Source of the DNA: Bdellovibrionales bacterium
GTDB lineage: Bacteria > Bdellovibrionota > Bacteriovoracia > Bacteriovoracales > Bacteriovoracaceae
Length of the DNA stretch: 64,000 nt
Assembly (NCBI GenBank): GCA_018646675.1
Contig: JABGUH010000010.1
Span: forward strand, 28,077-92,076
Direction of reading: 5' to 3'
In this document: positions 60,493 through 64,000 of the stretch, piece after piece
Position numbering within the stretch: the stretch's first letter is position 1
How the letters are laid out: each line of letters opens with the position of its first letter
Position numbers and translations under genes: made by a program
The notes under the pieces: generated by a model
The model's input: the letters and a program-made list of their open reading frames with translations, nothing else
Told to the model about the DNA's origin: nothing
The model's database searches: none

Positions 60493-61096
60493 TTCAGAGG
60501 GACAAGAGAGTTATTTTTACCAGAGAGCAATCGTCTATCGATTGCTCTCTGCACTTTACTACTACCCAGAGGTGGAGACCAGAGAGCTGCTGGTTAACCT
60601 TTCCCACTGGTCTGGGAAGTTAGATGATCTCTTGGAAGAGTTATCGCGCAAACTTTTGGATGGATTTGATTCAATCCCATTGAGTGATCTTCAAGTCGGT
60701 TTTTCTAAAACATTTATTGGCCCGTCAGATAGTATGGTATCCCCTTACGCCTCAATTCATATTGACCAGAAGAGACAGGTGATGACGGAGAGTACTTTAT
60801 TGGTGTTGGACTTCTATAATAAGTCTGAGATTGAAGTTGATGTTCATGAAGCTCCAGATCACTTGGCCCTTGAGTTAGAATATCTCTGTTTCCTGGCCTC
60901 AGGAGAGAATGACCCTCAAAAACTACAGTTACAGCTTGATTTTTTTGAACAGCATGTTGATCTTTGGATACCAATATTTACTGCTAGTGTTCAAGAGATA
61001 TGCAAAGTTAGTTTTTATCAACTTTTGACTTCCTATCTTGCTGAATTTGTCAAATCGGATCGCCTCTTTTTAGAAAAGAGTGTCAGGGGCCAATAG
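60485..61096 (+). CDS. arrD: TorD-family molybdoenzyme maturation chaperone (ArrD)
   Basis: A cytosolic helical protein of about 203 residues. FYQRAIVYRLLSALYYYPEVETRELL at the N-terminus and VDVHEAPDHLALELEYLCFLA in the middle (the conserved P-D-H-x-x-x-E-L motif of TorD/DmsD-like chaperones) identify it. It would hold apo-ArrA until molybdopterin is inserted and the Tat signal is released. ATG 60485 overlaps the arrB stop by eight bases; an ATG at 60476 is also possible, and a longer frame into arrB is unlikely. The end overlaps the convergent START-like gene by 14 bases. Confidence 0.82.
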   Translation: MPNSEGQESYFYQRAIVYRLLSALYYYPEVETRELLVNLSHWSGKLDDLLEELSRKLLDGFDSIPLSDLQVGFSKTFIGPSDSMVSPYASIHIDQKRQVMTESTLLVLDFYNKSEIEVDVHEAPDHLALELEYLCFLASGENDPQKLQLQLDFFEQHVDLWIPIFTASVQEICKVSFYQLLTSYLAEFVKSDRLFLEKSVRGQ

Positions 61097-61799
61097 TTTT
61101 TTTGGGCCTAACCATTTTTTTATTTTTGAAATAGACACTCTTGCCGGATAAGATTTGCTCCATTTTGTTCACAAGCTGTTGGACGTAGATGGGATCTTTT
61201 AAGCTCTTTTCCTCTATATATTTGATGATGGCACGAATACTCTTTTCCACTTTGTTCACCATTACCGGTTTCAGCAGCTTGGCAAAAAGAGAGTCGGGGT
61301 GGGCCAGGTTTTGATAGACCATAATAGTCTCTTGCTGCCATGAGAAAAGTTGCATGGAGCCCGCCAGATGTTTAGTGCTCTCTGACTCTACCTGGTACCA
61401 TGTCAGCTGATAACCACTGCTTTTCTGAGTTAAAATGTGACCATTAGTGTAGGCAACATCCTTTAAAGGCCAGGGCATCTTGCTTTTGTAGCGTACAATT
61501 ACATGATCGGGGGCCAGCTCCTTGATCGGAGTTGATTCTATTGTGTCCAGTACAAACAGTTTCTGTTGATCATAGGCAGAGAAGATGGCCATCGCCTGCT
61601 GAGGAGTGGCCTTTAACTTACTGTAGACGGTAATTTTAGGCCAGGGGCGGTTCTTAACACTTTGTTGGGTAATTAGGAGTTTGTTGAATTTAAGAGTGGC
61701 GAATAGCTTGTTCGAGGGAGGAGAGTTTTCTTGGGCCAAGAGATTGTTAGTTACTAGCAGAATTAGAATGGAGGTGGCAGTAGCTAGGTGTTTAGTCAT
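61083..61799 (-). CDS. Periplasmic START/SRPBCC-like protein
   Basis: A 238-residue exported protein with a signal peptide (ATATSILILLVTNNLLAQ, cleavage near residue 22). The mature part has the alpha/beta pattern of START-like lipid-binding domains: VYSKLKATPQQAMAIFSAYDQQ, HVIVRYKSKMPWPLKDVAYTNG (the PWP-x-x-D-V motif of START proteins) and a long C-terminal helix (VEKSIRAIIKYIEEKSL). Such proteins bind lipids or hydrophobic ligands. It converges on arrD and follows the FecR gene after 13 bases on the minus strand. Confidence 0.7.
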   Translation of the reverse strand: MTKHLATATSILILLVTNNLLAQENSPPSNKLFATLKFNKLLITQQSVKNRPWPKITVYSKLKATPQQAMAIFSAYDQQKLFVLDTIESTPIKELAPDHVIVRYKSKMPWPLKDVAYTNGHILTQKSSGYQLTWYQVESESTKHLAGSMQLFSWQQETIMVYQNLAHPDSLFAKLLKPVMVNKVEKSIRAIIKYIEEKSLKDPIYVQQLVNKMEQILSGKSVYFKNKKMVRPKKTIGP

Positions 61800-61812
61800 C
61801 TAAAACAGCTAC

Positions 61813-63612
61813 TCAATTCTCTTTAATCTGAAAAGTGACTTTGGTACGCCTTTGGTTCGTCTCGGCTTGGGCAGTGCCCTCGTCTTGCGTGTGGTGTACA
61901 TTATCTTCAACTTTTTCAGTCTCTTCATCAATATATTTTTGAGTTAGAGCATTATCGTCGTCAAAATTACTATCTTCTTCTCCCTCATGATCTATCCTAT
62001 CTTCCTCTGAGGCAATTGTTCTAACTTTAAATATCTTGTCCTGACGGGAGGGGTCCATATTGATTGTACTATCATTACTAAATTCGCCAGTGGTGGTTTG
62101 GGCCCACTCTGATTGTTGGAATTGGTAGTCCAACTTTTCAGCATCAATTTTTTCAGTAAGATTAAAGGTATTGTTCAGAGTAAGAGCTGGCATCTCCATA
62201 TGGTGATCATCTGAGCTTGGTACTCTCCCATCATAATTCATCTCTTCTGGCCGGGGCACTCTTTCATCATGATTGATCTCATCTGGGCCTCGTCTCTCCT
62301 CATAATTATTCATATCCTCTGCAATCATTGTCGCCTCTCTCCCTTCTGGGCGATGAGCTGACCGATGATCTGGTTGGTGTTTTCTTTCAGGATCAAGTTC
62401 CATCTTAACAATAAAGTCACCGTTCTCTCTAAGTTCAAAGCCTTCAGGAGGAAGGTAGTCGCCACTAACTCGGTCAAAGGTACCAAAGTTTGGTGGTGGA
62501 ACATATACTCCCGTATTAGCGTCAAAATTACTGCCTGGAGGTGGTGGAATATAGAGGGCCGTCTTTAGATCAATAAAACCTCCTGCAGGAGGGGCAACTG
62601 CTCCAGTACGGTGATCAACAAAGCCTTCAGGAGGTGGGGTATCTTTTGTGGATTGAGTTACTGCTAGCGCTATATCATTGGTGCGCTGATGGCCGATATT
62701 CTTTTTAAACTCTTTTTCCAACTCATCTGTACCTGCGTTGGCAAACATTTTTGTCTTCATCCCGGGAGGAATTGGGTTACGAAATGCCACCTGCCCTCTT
62801 TTTTGGACTCTATCTGGTCGAACCTGCTTAGAGGCACCTGGTTGCTTTGAGTTTGAACTTGTCGGAGAGTTGTAGATTTTCTCACTGCTCTTTAATGTCT
62901 CCAGCTGTGCAGGTGAGATTTTAACCGGTATGGTTACTCTTTTTTGCACCGGGGAGACCCCAGAAAACTGGCCCTGCTTGACAATAACTGCCGCTTTACT
63001 GGAGACCAGTTTCTCAAGTATTTTTTGGCTGCGTAATTGGTGACGAGAAAGATTTTCACTAATCTTGGCCATCGCCACACGTCCTTCAAATGTCACTAGT
63101 GAGGTTACTTTATTGCTTAGATTAAAGATAACTTGGAAGTCCGTACCTCGGACTCCCAGGGCCGCAGTCTTTGTTTTGATAAAGAGCTTACTCTTGTTCT
63201 TATCCTTAATTTGCATATAGTTTTTGCTTACCTTCGCTCTTAATTCTCCCTGCAGCAGTGAGATAATTCCCGCCTTCTTCTTGGGAAAACTGGTAATTGC
63301 CATTTGGGAGTTAGGTCCAACATTTATTTGAGATTTATCAACAAATAGTAGCTTGGCAAAACTACGTGAGGCAGTCTTCACTACATCCCCTTCATTCAGC
63401 CACATCCCTCTTGAAATTTTACTACTGGCCGCACCTTTCTCACTGAGACTACTTTTTTGTACACTCCCTCGCATAATAATAACTTTGGCAACTTTTTTAG
63501 CTGTAGTTGCGGCCCAGGAAATAGATGGTGAAAGGATCGATGTCATTAACAAAAGAGTAAATAGCAGGTTGATTTGTTTGTAGCTTATGTTCAGGATCAA
63601 TTTGCACTTCAT
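61813..63612 (-). CDS. FecR-domain exported protein with Pro-rich repeats
   Basis: About 599 residues from ATG 63612, which has GGAG about ten bases upstream; an ATG at 63660 has none and lies close to a TATAAT box. A signal peptide (INLLFTLLLMTSILSPSISWA) ends near residue 34. A FecR domain follows (ISRGMWLNEGDVVKTASRSF, KLLFVDKSQINVGPNS, IKTKTAALGVRGTDFQV). From about residue 330 there are five imperfect repeats of about 16 residues with PPxGFxDxxTGxYxP pattern, then acidic EEMNYDGRVP-like repeats. Probably a periplasmic or surface peptidoglycan-associated protein; no ligand is known. Confidence 0.75.
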   Translation of the reverse strand: MKCKLILNISYKQINLLFTLLLMTSILSPSISWAATTAKKVAKVIIMRGSVQKSSLSEKGAASSKISRGMWLNEGDVVKTASRSFAKLLFVDKSQINVGPNSQMAITSFPKKKAGIISLLQGELRAKVSKNYMQIKDKNKSKLFIKTKTAALGVRGTDFQVIFNLSNKVTSLVTFEGRVAMAKISENLSRHQLRSQKILEKLVSSKAAVIVKQGQFSGVSPVQKRVTIPVKISPAQLETLKSSEKIYNSPTSSNSKQPGASKQVRPDRVQKRGQVAFRNPIPPGMKTKMFANAGTDELEKEFKKNIGHQRTNDIALAVTQSTKDTPPPEGFVDHRTGAVAPPAGGFIDLKTALYIPPPPGSNFDANTGVYVPPPNFGTFDRVSGDYLPPEGFELRENGDFIVKMELDPERKHQPDHRSAHRPEGREATMIAEDMNNYEERRGPDEINHDERVPRPEEMNYDGRVPSSDDHHMEMPALTLNNTFNLTEKIDAEKLDYQFQQSEWAQTTTGEFSNDSTINMDPSRQDKIFKVRTIASEEDRIDHEGEEDSNFDDDNALTQKYIDEETEKVEDNVHHTQDEGTAQAETNQRRTKVTFQIKEN

Positions 63613-63670
63613 CTCAAATGTACTCCAATGCTTAAGAGTATTAGCAAGGATCTCCAACATCTATTCGACT

Positions 63671-63699
63671 ATTATACAGAACATCTTGAGTACAATAAA
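63671..63699 (-). promoter_or_regulatory. Candidate promoter of the FecR-domain gene
   Basis: On the minus strand TTTATT (complement at 63694-63699) and TATAAT (complement at 63671-63676) are 17 bases apart. The -10 is a perfect consensus; the -35 is weak. Its position just before 63660 argues that transcription starts near that codon and that translation begins at 63612. Confidence 0.45.
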
Positions 63700-63901
63700 A
63701 CAGGTCTAAAAGTGGTTCTAACTATCTGTAAATAGACTGCCAACAATAGTTGTCGGTTGGAAAAGTGAGAACTTTTCTGGTCGGTTAATTATGTTATTTC
63801 ATAATTCCAGTATCTTAAATGGTCAGCAACTGAAGTTTGCTCCGCTTGCTTTAATCTAAGAGTTATAACCAAAAGTGGTGTTTAGAGAGTTGAAAAAAAG
63901 C

Positions 63902-63954
63902 GGCGTATCTGGTTGAATTATCACGCCAACAACAATCAACCAAGGAGACACGCC
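63902..63954. repeat. Imperfect inverted repeat before a truncated gene (possible IS end or hairpin)
   Basis: GGCGTATCTGGTTGAATT starting at 63902 matches the reverse complement of the stretch ending at 63954 (GGCGTGTCTCCTTGGTTGAT) apart from one base and a four-base insertion. The right arm includes the ribosome binding site of the next gene. Such a structure could be the end of an insertion sequence, or a hairpin in the mRNA leader. The window ends too soon to decide. Confidence 0.4.
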
Positions 63955-63957
63955 ACT

Positions 63958-64000
63958 ATGAAAAACAGTAACCTTATTTGTCTAAAAGATCGAGTAAAAA
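63958..64000 (+). CDS. Start of a gene cut by the window edge
   Basis: ATG 63958 is preceded by AAGGAG (63942-63947), and the first fourteen codons read MKNSNLICLKDRVK with no stop. This is too little to name the product. The inverted repeat just upstream makes a transposase one possibility. Nothing else can be supported. Confidence 0.4.
   Translation, partial: MKNSNLICLKDRVK

Noticed and set aside
1..64000. tRNA, rRNA or CRISPR arrays
   Set aside because: I saw no cloverleaf with a TTC-loop, no conserved rRNA stretch and no regularly spaced direct repeats.

Overview
The window looks like a chromosomal segment of a Gram-negative, LPS-bearing bacterium. The mixture of a CarD/CdnL-type regulator, serine palmitoyltransferase, OleABCD, CHASE2 cyclase, FecR protein, MscS, PepN and large metalloprotease-like lipoproteins suggests a deltaproteobacterial or Bdellovibrionota-like lineage. 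That placement is inference: no rRNA or other phylogenetic marker is present. I found no tRNA, rRNA or CRISPR array.

Region 1 (1-18.9 kb) is an O-antigen/surface polysaccharide locus. The left part (1-12.6 kb, all + strand, visibly AT-richer than the rest) holds a partial sugar C-methyltransferase, an oxidoreductase, glucose-1-phosphate cytidylyltransferase, an RmlC-like epimerase and an SDR. These suggest a branched CDP-deoxysugar. A Wzy-like polymerase, glycosyltransferases, the complete UDP-N-acetyl-L-fucosamine set (fnlA, fnlB, fnlC), a WbuB-type transferase and a WbpV-like reductase follow. Wzz, a WaaL-like ligase and the initiating phosphoglycosyl transferase come next. Interleaved with them are three genes of methylthioadenosine salvage (mtaD, a class II aldolase/mtnB, mtnA).

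Region 2 (18.9-29.9 kb, all - strand) contains a short histidine-kinase/receiver protein, a core glycosyltransferase, a periplasmic orphan and the most striking unit of the window. This is a tightly packed run: GbsR/MarR-type regulator, FabF-like ketosynthase, ACP, CrtI-like FAD oxidoreductase, OleA, OleB, OleC, OleD. It reads as a long-chain olefin pathway with its own dedicated acyl-chain-making and redox module. A perfect inverted repeat overlaps the regulator start codon.

Region 3 (30-45.4 kb) is housekeeping and accessory: a 2H-phosphoesterase-like protein, an M48 protease with two YbjQ-family proteins, a secreted trypsin-like protease, MscS, a leucine-rich-repeat protein, N-formylglutamate amidohydrolase, CarD, a CHASE2 adenylate cyclase with an adjacent TPR/beta-barrel protein, CheW, lipA-lipB, exbB-exbD and a glycosyltransferase.

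Region 4 (45.4-64 kb) has pepN, a serine palmitoyltransferase followed by a GNAT protein (probable sphingolipid synthesis), a metalloprotease-like lipoprotein, two LPS-type glycosyltransferases, and an arrCABD operon. The ArrA homologue keeps the residues recalled as the arsenate site of respiratory arsenate reductase. ArrB carries an Asp where one Fe-S cluster cysteine is expected. A START-like periplasmic protein and a FecR protein with Pro-rich repeats follow. At the right edge an inverted repeat precedes the first codons of a truncated gene.
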